Below, in pieces: positions 20,462-28,996 of a stretch of 64,000 nucleotides of DNA (within the stretch, counting starts at the first letter, position 1; every line of letters starts with the position of its first letter). Origin of the DNA: Geminicoccaceae bacterium (GTDB taxonomy: Bacteria > Pseudomonadota > Alphaproteobacteria > Geminicoccales > Geminicoccaceae); contig AP024683.1 of assembly GCA_025999455.1 (NCBI GenBank), positions 875,501-939,500 on the forward strand, read 5' to 3'. The translations under genes were made by a program, and so were the position numbers. The notes below the pieces were generated by a model. That model ran no database searches. It was not told the DNA's origin and was given only the letters and a program-made list of their open reading frames with translations.

Positions 20462-21556
20462 ATGCGCACGGCCCTGTCTGTCGTCGCGGCTCTCGCGAGC
20501 GTGCTCCTGGTCGGCGCCGGACCCGCCCGGGCGGCGGGCGAGGTGCGGATCTACAACTGGTCGGACTACATCGACCCGGAGATCCTCGAGACGTTCACCG
20601 CCGAGACCGGCATCAAGGTCGTCTACGACACCTACGACAACAACGAGATCCTCGAGACCAAGCTGCTGGCCGGCAAGGCCGGCTACGACATCGTCGTGCC
20701 GACCGCCACCTTCCTCGCCCGACAGATCCAGGCCGGCGTTTTCCAGCCGCTCGACAAGAGCAAGCTCCCCAACTGGAAGTATCTCGACGAGGATCTGCAC
20801 GCCCGAGTCGCCAAGTTCGACCCGGACAATCGACACGCCTTCATCTACATGTGGGGAACGTCGGGGATCGCCTACAACGTCGAAAAGGTGAAGAAGGCGC
20901 TCGGGACCGACCAGATCGACTCGTGGGACTACCTCTTCGATCCGAAGTACACGAACAAGCTCAAGAACTGCGGCATTTACATGCTCGACGCGCCGGACGA
21001 CGTGTTCGCGACGGTGCTGCGTTGGCAGGGCGAGGACCCGGACAGCAAGGATCCGAAGGTTCTCGAGAAAGCGGCCGAGGCGTTGAAGAAGGTCCGCCCG
21101 CACATCCGCAAGTTCCACAGCTCCGAGACGATCAACGCCATGGCGGGCGGCGACATCTGCATCGCCATGATGTACTCGGGTGATGCCGGCATCGCCCGCC
21201 AGCGGGGTGCGGAAGCGAAGCGCAAGCAGGAGATCCGCTACGTCGTGCCGAAGGAGGGAGCCCTCCTCTGGTTCGACATGATGGCGATGCCGAAGGACGC
21301 GCCGAACCCGGACAATGCGCACCGCTTCATGAACTACATCATGCAGCCCGAGGTCATCGCCAAGGCTTCGAACTTCGTGACCTATCCGAACGGCAATCGC
21401 GAGGGGATGAAGCTCGTCGATCCCGAGGTCGCGTCGGATCCGAACCTCTTCCCGACCCCCGAGATCAAGGCGAAGCTCTTCGTCATCACGCCGCACGACC
21501 AGCGCACCCAGCGGGTGCTCACGCGGCTCTGGACGAGCGTCACCAAGGGCCGCTGA
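20462..21556 (+). CDS. potF: Polyamine ABC transporter, periplasmic binding protein
   Basis: A 364-residue PotF/PotD-type solute-binding protein. A signal peptide covers about residues 1-24 (ends GPARA before AGEV). The mature start VRIYNWSDYIDPE is diagnostic for putrescine/spermidine-binding proteins, and the later YMWGTSGIAYNVEKVK and YSGDAGIA fit the PotF binding cleft. It delivers putrescine or a related polyamine to the PotGHI transporter encoded next. The ATG at 20462 is supported by GAGGAG 9 bases upstream; a longer frame would lack a signal peptide start. It is the first gene of a five-gene operon. Confidence 0.92.
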   Translation: MRTALSVVAALASVLLVGAGPARAAGEVRIYNWSDYIDPEILETFTAETGIKVVYDTYDNNEILETKLLAGKAGYDIVVPTATFLARQIQAGVFQPLDKSKLPNWKYLDEDLHARVAKFDPDNRHAFIYMWGTSGIAYNVEKVKKALGTDQIDSWDYLFDPKYTNKLKNCGIYMLDAPDDVFATVLRWQGEDPDSKDPKVLEKAAEALKKVRPHIRKFHSSETINAMAGGDICIAMMYSGDAGIARQRGAEAKRKQEIRYVVPKEGALLWFDMMAMPKDAPNPDNAHRFMNYIMQPEVIAKASNFVTYPNGNREGMKLVDPEVASDPNLFPTPEIKAKLFVITPHDQRTQRVLTRLWTSVTKGR

Positions 21557-21559
21557 GGG

Positions 21560-22714
21560 GTGACGACGGCGCGGCCGGTCCGCGAGGCCCGCCCGCGGAT
21601 CGAGCCATGGCAGGATCCCGACGCGGTTCCCTTCGTCCGCATCCAGGGGGTGACGAAGACCTTCGGCGAGGTCTACGCCGTCGACAACGTCACCCTCGAC
21701 ATCTTCAAGGGCGAGTTCTTCGCGCTCCTCGGTCCTTCGGGCTGCGGCAAGAGCACGCTGTTGCGGATCCTGGCCGGGCTCGAGCGGCCGACCTCGGGCC
21801 GGGTCCTGATCGACGGCCAGGACATGACCGACGTCCCGCCCTGGCGACGGCCGGTCAACATGATGTTCCAATCCTACGCGCTCTTCCCGCACCTTTCGGT
21901 GCGCAAGAACATCGCGTTCGGATTGGAGCAGGAGCGACTGCCGCGCGCCGAGATCGCCGAGCGAGTGGCCGAGGTCGTCCGCCTCGTGCATCTCGAAGGC
22001 CTCGAGGACAGGAAGCCCGACCAGCTCTCGGGTGGACAGAAGCAGCGCGTGGCCCTCGCCCGGGCGCTGGTCAAGCGCCCCAAGGTCCTGTTGCTCGACG
22101 AGCCTTTGGGTGCCCTCGACAAGAAATTGCGCGATCAGACCCAGCTCGAGCTCGTCAACATCCAAGATCGGCTCGGTCTCACCTTCGTCATCGTCACCCA
22201 CGATCAAGAGGAGGCGATGACGGTGGGCTCGCGGATGGCGATCATGCGCGAGGGCCAGATCGCCCAGATCGGCACGCCGTCCGAGATCTACGAATATCCG
22301 GCGTCCCGCTTCGTCGCCGAATTCGTGGGCGAGGTGAACCTGATCGAAGCGCGCTTTGCGAGCGTGAACGGAACGACCATGCGGGTGCGCGCACCCGCCC
22401 TCGGCATCGAGATCGTGACCGACCGGCCGGTCCCGGCGCTGCCCGGCGAGCCCCTTTGGGTCGCGGTACGGCCGGAGAAGATGTCGATCGCCAAGACCCC
22501 GCCCGCCGAGACCGGCTACAATTGTGTCGAGGGTGAAGTCTTCGACATCGAATATCTGGGCGACGTCTCGGTCTACCACGTCCGGCTCGACAACGGGCTC
22601 TTCCTGCGCGCGACGGAGGCCAACAAACTCCGGCTCATCGAAAGGCCGATCACCTGGGAGGACCGGGTCTGGCTCTCCTGGGGGCCGGATGCGAGCGTGG
22701 TGCTCAAGACGTGA
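21560..22714 (+). CDS. potG: Polyamine ABC transporter, ATP-binding protein
   Basis: A 384-residue ABC ATPase of the PotA/PotG type. Walker A is GPSGCGKSTLL (about residue 55), the signature LSGGQKQRVALARAL is about residue 155, and Walker B LLLDEPLGALDKKL and the H-loop VTHDQEEAM follow. The C-terminal 130 residues form the TOBE/OB regulatory domain of this subfamily. It powers polyamine import with PotH and PotI. The start is GTG at 21560, 3 bases after the potF stop. Confidence 0.92.
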   Translation: MTTARPVREARPRIEPWQDPDAVPFVRIQGVTKTFGEVYAVDNVTLDIFKGEFFALLGPSGCGKSTLLRILAGLERPTSGRVLIDGQDMTDVPPWRRPVNMMFQSYALFPHLSVRKNIAFGLEQERLPRAEIAERVAEVVRLVHLEGLEDRKPDQLSGGQKQRVALARALVKRPKVLLLDEPLGALDKKLRDQTQLELVNIQDRLGLTFVIVTHDQEEAMTVGSRMAIMREGQIAQIGTPSEIYEYPASRFVAEFVGEVNLIEARFASVNGTTMRVRAPALGIEIVTDRPVPALPGEPLWVAVRPEKMSIAKTPPAETGYNCVEGEVFDIEYLGDVSVYHVRLDNGLFLRATEANKLRLIERPITWEDRVWLSWGPDASVVLKT

Positions 22715-23625
22715 AGGGGAAGGCTGAGCGCGACCGGCTCGCCCTCGGCCGCCTCCTGCTGATCGGCGTGCCGTTCGCCTGGCTCGGGCTCTTCTTCCTC
22801 CTACCCTTCACGATCGTCTTGAAGCTCTCCTTGAGCGAGCCGGCGCTCGCCCAGCCGCCTTATCTGCCGATCGTCGAGTGGGTCGAGGAAGCGGGCGAGC
22901 TCTACCTCGCGATCCGGCTCCGGGTGCAGAATTACCTCACCCTCGTCGGCGACGGCCTCTATCTCGCCGCCTTCGCGAGCTCGCTGCGGATCGCCGCCAC
23001 GGCGACCGTCCTCGCCCTCCTCGTGGCCTTTCCGATCGCCCTCGGCATGGCGCGTTGTCCGCCGCGCGTGCGGCCGTTCCTCCTGCTCGCCGTCATGCTG
23101 CCCTTTTGGACCTCGTTCTTGATCCGGGTCTACGCCTGGATGGGCATTCTCAAGGACGACGGTCTGTTGAACGCACTCCTCCTCACCCTCGGCTTGATCG
23201 AGGAGCCGCTCGTGATCCTCAACACCGAGACCGCGGTTCTGATCGGCATCGTCTATTCCTACCTTCCCTTCATGATCCTGCCGATCTTCGCCAACCTCGA
23301 GAAACACGATCCGAGCCTCCTCGAGGCGGCGGTCGATTTGGGGTGCCGACCGATCGTGGCCTTCTGGCGGATCACCGTGCCCTTGGCCCGACCCGGGATC
23401 CTGGCCGGCTGCTTCCTCGTCTTCATTCCGGCCGTGGGCGAGTTCGTGATCCCCGATCTTCTCGGCGGCGCCGACACGCTCATGATCGGCCGCACCCTCT
23501 GGCTCGAGTTCTTCACCAACCGCGATTGGCCGCTCGCCTCGGCCGTCGCGATCGCGATGCTCCTCCTCCTCGTCGTCCCGATCGTCTTCTTCCTGCGCCT
23601 GCAGGCGCTCGGTCGGCTGCGCTGA
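22711..23625 (+). CDS. potH: Polyamine ABC transporter, permease
   Basis: A 304-residue inner-membrane permease with six predicted helices, the first at about residues 15-35 (LLIGVPFAWLGLFFLLPF). The EAA loop that docks the ATPase is visible near residue 205-225 (LEAAVDLGCRPIVAFWRITVPL). It is the PotB/PotH-type half of the channel. The start GTG at 22711 overlaps the potG stop by 4 bases. Confidence 0.92.
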   Translation: MKGKAERDRLALGRLLLIGVPFAWLGLFFLLPFTIVLKLSLSEPALAQPPYLPIVEWVEEAGELYLAIRLRVQNYLTLVGDGLYLAAFASSLRIAATATVLALLVAFPIALGMARCPPRVRPFLLLAVMLPFWTSFLIRVYAWMGILKDDGLLNALLLTLGLIEEPLVILNTETAVLIGIVYSYLPFMILPIFANLEKHDPSLLEAAVDLGCRPIVAFWRITVPLARPGILAGCFLVFIPAVGEFVIPDLLGGADTLMIGRTLWLEFFTNRDWPLASAVAIAMLLLLVVPIVFFLRLQALGRLR

Positions 23626-23629
23626 GCCC

Positions 23630-24451
23630 ATGCGGCGCGGCCCCGGCCCCTTCGACCTCGCCGCCCTCACGCTCGGCTTCGCCTTCCTCTACCTGCCGAT
23701 CGTCATCCTCGTCGTCTTCTCGTTCAACGCCTCGAAGCTGGTCACGGTCTGGGGCGGCTTCTCGCTCCGTTGGTACGAGGCGGTGCTCACCAACGAGCAG
23801 CTTCTCGACGCCGCGCGGGTGAGCCTCGGCGTCGCGTTCGTCACGGCCACGGCCGCCCTCGTGCTCGGCACCATGGCCGGCCTCGTGCTCGTGCGGATCC
23901 AGCACTTCCCGGGCAAGGCGCTCTTCACCGGCATGGTCGTCGCCCCCCTAGTCATGCCCGAGGTCATCACCGGCCTCTCGCTCCTCCTCCTCTTCGTGAG
24001 CCTCGACGTCCCGCGCGGCTTCTGGACCGTCACGATCGCGCACACGACCTTCGCGACCTGCTACGTCGCGGTCGTCGTCCAGGCGCGTCTGCTCACCTTC
24101 GACCGCTCGCTCGAGGAAGCGGCGATGGATCTGGGTGCGCCGCCCCTGCGCACTTTCCGGCTGGTGACCCTGCCCCTGATCGCCCCCTCGCTCGCGGGCG
24201 GTTGGCTCCTCGCCTTCGCCCTCTCGCTCGACGATCTCGTGATCGCCTCCTTCACGACCGGCCCGGGGGCGACCACCCTGCCGATGCGGATCTACGGTCA
24301 GGCCCGGCTCGGCGTGACGCCGGAAATCAACGCGGTCTGCACGATGCTCGTGGCTCTCGTCACGATCGTCGTCCTCGTGATCAGCATCCTGCAGAAGCGC
24401 CGGCTCGCGCGCGAGCGCATCGGGCCCGGTCCCGCGGGGAGGAACCCTTGA
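23630..24451 (+). CDS. potI: Polyamine ABC transporter, permease
   Basis: A 273-residue permease with about six helices, PotC/PotI type, forming the second half of the channel. The EAA motif is LEEAAMDLGAPPLRTFRLVTLPL near residues 160-183. The beginning (LTLGFAFLYLPIVILVVFSFNAS) is typical for PotI. It starts 4 bases after potH and its stop overlaps the TTG of the following dehydrogenase gene as TTGA. Confidence 0.92.
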   Translation: MRRGPGPFDLAALTLGFAFLYLPIVILVVFSFNASKLVTVWGGFSLRWYEAVLTNEQLLDAARVSLGVAFVTATAALVLGTMAGLVLVRIQHFPGKALFTGMVVAPLVMPEVITGLSLLLLFVSLDVPRGFWTVTIAHTTFATCYVAVVVQARLLTFDRSLEEAAMDLGAPPLRTFRLVTLPLIAPSLAGGWLLAFALSLDDLVIASFTTGPGATTLPMRIYGQARLGVTPEINAVCTMLVALVTIVVLVISILQKRRLARERIGPGPAGRNP

Positions 24452-25542
24452 ACGAAGCCGTACTCGACATCGCCGTCATGGCGGGCGACGGGATCGGGCC
24501 CGAGGTGATGGAGGCGGCACTCGACGTCCTCGAGGCGGCCGAACGCCGGATCGGCGGCTTCCGGCTCGTCTTCACCCTGCTCGAGGCCGGTGCGGAAGCC
24601 TATCGGCGGACCGGTGTCGCCATGTCGGAGGAGGTCTTCGCCCGCGCCGCCGCGGCCGATGCGATCCTCTTCGGCGCGATGGGGTTGCCCGAGGTCCGCC
24701 TCCCCGACGGCCGCGAGATCGCCCCGCAGCTCGATCTGCGCGAACGGCTCGGCCTGTTCGCGGGCGTGCGGCCGGTCCGGCTCCTGCCCGGCGTGCCCTC
24801 GCCGCTCGCCGATCCGCGCGCCCGCGACGTCGATCTCGTGATCCTGCGCGAGCAGACCGAAGGGCTCTTCGCCGAGCGCGGCCGCGGGCCCACGAGCCCG
24901 GATCGGGCCGAGGACAAGCTCGTCGTCACCCGAGCCGCGAGCGAGCGGCTGTTCGACGTGGCGTTCGCGCTCGCCCGCGAGCGCAAGGCCCGCGGCGGCA
25001 AAGGCCGGGTCGATCTCGTCGACAAGGCCAACGTGCTGGGCTCGATGGCCTTCTTCCGGTCGATCTTCCTCGAGCGGGCGCAACGATATCCCGATGTCGA
25101 GGTCGGCTGCCGCTACGTCGACGCGACCGCCCTCGACCTGGTCCGCCGCCCTTGGGAGTTCGACGTCCTGGTCACCGAGAACCTCATCGGCGACATCCTC
25201 TCCGATCTGGCGGCCGCCCTCGTGGGCGGGATGGGGTTCGCACCGACCGCCGATCTCGGCACGGACAAGGGGCTCTTCCAGCCGGCCCACGGCAGCGCCC
25301 CGGACATCGCGGGCCGTGGTGTCGCCAACCCGACGGCCACGATCCTTTCGGCCGCCATGATGCTCGATTGGCTCGGCCGCAGGCGCGGGCTCGAGGCCTG
25401 CACCGTGGCGGCCCGGCGGATCGAGACCGCGGTCGAACGGGCCTATGCCTCGGGTCGGATCCGCCCGGTCGAGCTCGGCGGGACCTCCGGCACCCGGGCG
25501 ATCGCGCAGGTGGTCGTCGACGCGCTCGACGAGCTCGGGTGA
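24448..25542 (+). CDS. Isocitrate/isopropylmalate dehydrogenase family protein
   Basis: A 364-residue NAD-dependent beta-decarboxylating dehydrogenase, closest by eye to 3-isopropylmalate dehydrogenase. It has the N-terminal AGDGIGPEVM, the substrate loop LDLRERLGLFAGVRPVR with the three arginines of LeuB, DKANVLGSMAFFR, and the NAD-region HGSAPDIAGRGVANPTATILS. The start is TTG at 24448, with AGGA 5-6 bases upstream, overlapping the potI stop. Coupling to a polyamine transporter is unusual for a leucine-synthesis enzyme. It may instead be a paralogue acting on a related malate or tartrate in catabolism. No leuC or leuD lies nearby. Confidence 0.85.
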   Translation: MNEAVLDIAVMAGDGIGPEVMEAALDVLEAAERRIGGFRLVFTLLEAGAEAYRRTGVAMSEEVFARAAAADAILFGAMGLPEVRLPDGREIAPQLDLRERLGLFAGVRPVRLLPGVPSPLADPRARDVDLVILREQTEGLFAERGRGPTSPDRAEDKLVVTRAASERLFDVAFALARERKARGGKGRVDLVDKANVLGSMAFFRSIFLERAQRYPDVEVGCRYVDATALDLVRRPWEFDVLVTENLIGDILSDLAAALVGGMGFAPTADLGTDKGLFQPAHGSAPDIAGRGVANPTATILSAAMMLDWLGRRRGLEACTVAARRIETAVERAYASGRIRPVELGGTSGTRAIAQVVVDALDELG

Positions 25543-25552
25543 TCGGAGGTCC

Positions 25553-27028
25553 TCACTCCCGCACCACGAGCTTGACCTTCTCGCCCGGCCGGATCGGGCG
25601 GCGGGCCGTATCGTTCAAGACGGCGAACCATTCGGCCCCGTTCGGGATCGCCATCCGCGCGGCGAGGCTCGCTTCGGTCTCGCCCGGGCGGACGGTGTGG
25701 ATCCGGATCCGGTAGGGCCGGGCTTCGGCGCGATCGGCGGCATCGAGCCGGCGCAGGCTCCGTACCGTCGCCTCGTAGGCCGCGAGATCGCTCGCCGACA
25801 AGCTGCCCTGGCGCAGCAGGACGAAGCGGTAGAATTGTCGGGGCCGGCCGCTCTCGACGACCGCGAACATCGCCGCCGCCGGCTCGTTGCGGAACCGCAC
25901 GCGCCCGAGGCCGAGCGCGCCCCGCCGACCGTCCTCGGTCGTGATCGTGCGGAGCCGGTCGAGCCTCTGCTTGGCGATCCATTCGCGCTGCAGATAGGAG
26001 GCCGCGTCTGCGGTCTGCTTCGCTTCGCCGAGATCGAATTGGAGGAAGCGACCGTCGGCTGCCCGCCCGATCACCGCCTCGGGTCGGTTGATCAGCGTGA
26101 AGCCCGGCGGGGCCTCGAAGCGGAAGTCGAGCTCCGGGTGGATGAAGCGGGTGCCGCGGACGAAGCCCTGCGCCGGGCTGTCGCCGAAGGTGAGACCGTC
26201 GATCGCGGCGAGGAACCGGTCGCGCTCGCGCACGCCGTCTTTGCCGGACGCCGCGGCCGCCGCCTCGCGGACCCGGTCCTTCGTGCGGGGATGGCTGCGG
26301 AGCCAATCCGGCACGGTGTCCTTCTGCCGCTCGAGACGGGCGCGGAGCCGGCTCTCCGCCTCGAGCGCGTCGAGGAAGCTCGCCATCGCCATCGGATCGT
26401 AGCCGGCGCGGGCGAGGTAGCGGATGCCGAGCCGGTCGGCCTCTAGCTCCTGCTCGCGGGAGAAGCCTTGGACGTAGGCGGTGGCCGCGGTGGTGCCCAG
26501 CGTCTGGCCGAGCTGGGCGCCCGCCTCGCCCGCCAAGAGCCCGCCCGCGATCGTGGCGGCGATCGCCCCGAGCTGGCCGAGCATGGCCCGGTCGTAGCGT
26601 TGGGCGGTGTGGCGGGCCGTGACGTGGCCGATCTCGTGACCGAGGACGCCCGCGAGCTCGGCCTCGTCGTCGGCCAGTGCCAATAGCCCGCGCGTGACGT
26701 AGACGTAGCCGCCCGGCAGCGCGAAGGCGTTGACCATGTCGCTGTCGAGCAGGGTGAAGGTGAAGGGCTGTTGGGCGAGCTCCGAGACCGCCTTCACCTT
26801 CTGGCCGATCTCTTGGACGTAGGCGCGGGCCCGTGGCTCTTTCGCCTCCCCGCCGAACTCGGCCAGGACTTTCGGATGTTGCTCGCGGCCGATCCGCGCT
26901 TCCTCGGCCGGCGTCATCGAGGTGTATTGGAGCTCGCCCGTGGCCGGGTTGCGAACCGGGGTGCAGGCCGCGAGCGCGAGCAGCAGGCCGGCCGCCAGGG
27001 ACGGCCGGAACCGAGACCTCGGTCTCAT
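25553..27028 (-). CDS. M48-family metalloprotease lipoprotein with LysM-like C-terminus
   Basis: A 491-residue envelope protease. A lipoprotein signal ends in LLALAAC with the lipidated cysteine at residue 22. The zinc site is HEIGH at residues 131-135, with the third ligand in the downstream EADRLGIRYLARAGYDP. A middle domain of about 150 residues (FRFEAPPGFTLINRPEAVIG...) is common to BepA-like and related M48 proteins. The last 50 residues (HTVRPGETEASLAARMAIP...) resemble a LysM peptidoglycan-binding domain. It probably degrades or helps fold outer-membrane proteins. The ATG at 27028 overlaps the SNase-like gene stop (ATGA), so they form an operon. Confidence 0.88.
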   Translation of the reverse strand: MRPRSRFRPSLAAGLLLALAACTPVRNPATGELQYTSMTPAEEARIGREQHPKVLAEFGGEAKEPRARAYVQEIGQKVKAVSELAQQPFTFTLLDSDMVNAFALPGGYVYVTRGLLALADDEAELAGVLGHEIGHVTARHTAQRYDRAMLGQLGAIAATIAGGLLAGEAGAQLGQTLGTTAATAYVQGFSREQELEADRLGIRYLARAGYDPMAMASFLDALEAESRLRARLERQKDTVPDWLRSHPRTKDRVREAAAAASGKDGVRERDRFLAAIDGLTFGDSPAQGFVRGTRFIHPELDFRFEAPPGFTLINRPEAVIGRAADGRFLQFDLGEAKQTADAASYLQREWIAKQRLDRLRTITTEDGRRGALGLGRVRFRNEPAAAMFAVVESGRPRQFYRFVLLRQGSLSASDLAAYEATVRSLRRLDAADRAEARPYRIRIHTVRPGETEASLAARMAIPNGAEWFAVLNDTARRPIRPGEKVKLVVRE

Positions 27029-27693
27029 TCGAGCACCTCGACGTGCAGTGCCTCCTCCACCTCCATCATGGCCCCGCCCGACTCGAAGAGCCAGCCGCGC
27101 ACACGCAGCCGTCGCCCGGCGAGTTGGTCCGGATCGAGCCCGGCCCGGCGGAAAGATCGGCGTGCCGCGGTCGGGATCCGCACGGTGAAATCGCGCCGTC
27201 GCCCCTCGCCGAAGTCGAGCCAAGTGAAAGCCTCGCTCCGGCCGACGCGCGCCACGCGACCCTCCACGACGGCGAAGCGGAGCGGTTCGGCGGCGACCCG
27301 TGCGGCGTCCTGGACGGCGAGGTCCGGGTCGGCCCAGAGGCCACGGCGGGCCTCGCGCGCCTCGGCCTCGGCGGCGAGCAGGGCCCGGGCGCTTTTCCGA
27401 TCGAGACCTTCGGGGAACGCCCAGGCGAGCCCGGCGGCGACGAGCTCGTGTTGGAGGAGCCGGCCCTCGGCGTCCCGGACCCGGGCGAGGAGGCGCCCGA
27501 GCCGGTCCACGCCCAGGATCTCGAGCGCGAGCGGGCCGGCCGCCACGAGGTCCGCGAGCCGCCGCTGCGCCGCATGCGCGCGTTCGGCCGGGGCCGGCGA
27601 GAGATCACCCGGGACCACGATCCCGAGCAGGCGCACGAGCCGCCCGTCCTCGAGCCGCAGCCGGTCCGGACCCTCGACCGACGCGCGCGCCAC
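27025..27693 (-). CDS. SNase-like (thermonuclease family) exported protein, start uncertain
   Basis: An SNase-fold protein. It has strands around RLEDGRLVRLLGIVVP, then DRLGRLLARVRDAEGRLLQHELVAAGLAWAFPEG, which is the typical nuclease-domain sequence with the ligand loop partly changed. The C-terminal 100 residues form a second OB-like domain. Catalytic arginines are not all conserved, so activity is doubtful. I give the first standard start, GTG at 27693. However, the frame upstream to about 27762 encodes a good signal peptide (LARRGLLLGLAAVLVV..GAAA) without any ATG, GTG or TTG, so a non-standard start such as CTG at 27750 is possible. Farther upstream the frame is only antisense to tRNA-Arg. 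Confidence 0.65.
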   Translation of the reverse strand: MARASVEGPDRLRLEDGRLVRLLGIVVPGDLSPAPAERAHAAQRRLADLVAAGPLALEILGVDRLGRLLARVRDAEGRLLQHELVAAGLAWAFPEGLDRKSARALLAAEAEAREARRGLWADPDLAVQDAARVAAEPLRFAVVEGRVARVGRSEAFTWLDFGEGRRRDFTVRIPTAARRSFRRAGLDPDQLAGRRLRVRGWLFESGGAMMEVEEALHVEVLE

Positions 27694-27766
27694 CCGTTCG
27701 CCGGCTGCGGCTCCCTTGACGACGAGGACCGCCGCGAGCCCGAGCAGCAGGCCGCGGCGGGCGAGC

Positions 27767-27796
27767 TTGCCGCCGCCCGCGGGCGACCCGTATAGT
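27767..27796 (+). promoter_or_regulatory. Promoter of tRNA-Arg
   Basis: TTGCCG (27767-27772), an 18-base spacer and TATAGT (27791-27796), followed after 11 bases by the tRNA. It overlaps the probable 5' end of the divergent SNase-like gene. Confidence 0.6.
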
Positions 27797-27807
27797 CGAG
27801 GCCGGTC

Positions 27808-27884
27808 GCGCCCGTAGCTCAGTAGGATAGAGCACGGGATTCCTAATCCCGGGGTCACAGGTTCGAATCCTGTCGGGCGCACCA
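27808..27884 (+). tRNA. tRNA-Arg (anticodon CCT)
   Basis: A 77-base cloverleaf with encoded CCA. The acceptor GCGCCCG pairs with CGGGCGC, the anticodon stem is CGGGA/TCCCG with loop TTCCTAA, anticodon CCT at 27842-27844, and the T-loop is TTCGAAT. It reads AGG codons. Confidence 0.95.
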
Positions 27885-27937
27885 GGTACTCGTCCGATCG
27901 CGTCGTTCGAGCGACGTCCACACCGAGCGGTGCCGCG

Positions 27938-28996
27938 TCAGCTCGGGACGAGGCACACCCCGTGCCGGCCGAACTCGGCGAAGGCCGCCGTGCCCGGAGG
28001 AAGCGGGGCGGCCACCTCGTGGTCGACGACCAGGATCGGCCCGGCTTCGCTCTCGAGCTCGTACTCGATCTGGGCGCCGAGATAGGTCGCCTTGGCGACC
28101 CGTACCGGCAGGCGTCCCGGATCCGGCTCGCGGGCCAGCCGGATCGCGTGCGGGCGGACGGCGAGCAGGGCCGGGCCGCTCGACAGCTGGCGGGCCGGCA
28201 GCTCGAGCCGGACCGGCCCCAACCGCACCGCCGCCCGACCGTCGTGCACCCGCTCGATCTCGACCGGCAGGAGGTTGGCCTCGCCGATGAAGTCGGCCAC
28301 GAAGCGGGAGGCCGGCGTTTCGTAGAGCTCGCGCGGCGTGCCCTCTTGGGCGATCCGCGCTTGGTCCATGACGATGATCCGGTCGGAAACGGCGAGGGCT
28401 TCTGCTTGGTCGTGGGTGACGTAGACGCTCGTGATCGCGAGCTTCTGTTGGAGTTCGCGGATCTCCTCCCGCACCCGCCGGCGCAGCCGCGCGTCGAGGT
28501 TGGAGAGGGGCTCGTCGAACAGGAGCACCCGCGGCTCCAGGATCACCGCCCGGGCGACGGCGACGCGCTGTTGCTGGCCGCCCGAGAGCTCGGCCGGGTA
28601 CCGGCTGCCCAGGCCCTGCAGCCCGACCATCGCCAAGGCCGCCTCGACCCGCTCGCGCACCTCGGCCTTGGGTCGGCCGGAGACGACGAGGCCGTAGCCC
28701 ACGTTCTCGGCCACGCTCATGTGCGGGAAGAGGGCGTAGGACTGGAAGACCATCGCCACGTCGCGCGCCGTCGCCGGCAGCCGCGTGACGTCGCGCTCGC
28801 CGATGAAGATCCGCCCGGAGGTGGGCAGTTCGAGCCCGGCGATCATCCGCAAGGTCGTGGTCTTGCCGCAACCCGAGGGGCCGAGGAGCGTCACGAGCTC
28901 GCCCGCGGCCACGGAAAAGCTCACCTCGTGGACCGCGGTGACCGCGCCGTAGCGCTTGCTCACCGATTCGAAGCGCAGCGCATCCGCCCGCCTCAC
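27938..28996 (-). CDS. Fe(III)-type ABC transporter, ATP-binding protein
   Basis: A 352-residue ABC ATPase of the FbpC/PotA group. Walker A GPSGCGKTTTLRM is at about residue 40, the signature [15 protein letters not shown] at about 140, Walker B LLFDEPLSNLDARL and VTHDQAEAL follow, and a C-terminal TOBE-like regulatory domain ends the protein. The start is GTG at 28996 overlapping the permease stop by 4 bases. It is the last gene of a three-gene transporter operon (binding protein, fused permease, ATPase). Confidence 0.88.
   Translation of the reverse strand: MRRADALRFESVSKRYGAVTAVHEVSFSVAAGELVTLLGPSGCGKTTTLRMIAGLELPTSGRIFIGERDVTRLPATARDVAMVFQSYALFPHMSVAENVGYGLVVSGRPKAEVRERVEAALAMVGLQGLGSRYPAELSGGQQQRVAVARAVILEPRVLLFDEPLSNLDARLRRRVREEIRELQQKLAITSVYVTHDQAEALAVSDRIIVMDQARIAQEGTPRELYETPASRFVADFIGEANLLPVEIERVHDGRAAVRLGPVRLELPARQLSSGPALLAVRPHAIRLAREPDPGRLPVRVAKATYLGAQIEYELESEAGPILVVDHEVAAPLPPGTAAFAEFGRHGVCLVPS

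Noticed and set aside
27808-27921. Extension of the SNase-like gene to an upstream ATG at 27921
   Set aside because: The added codons are the antisense of tRNA-Arg and give the common spurious translation of tRNA complement. It is not a real N-terminus.
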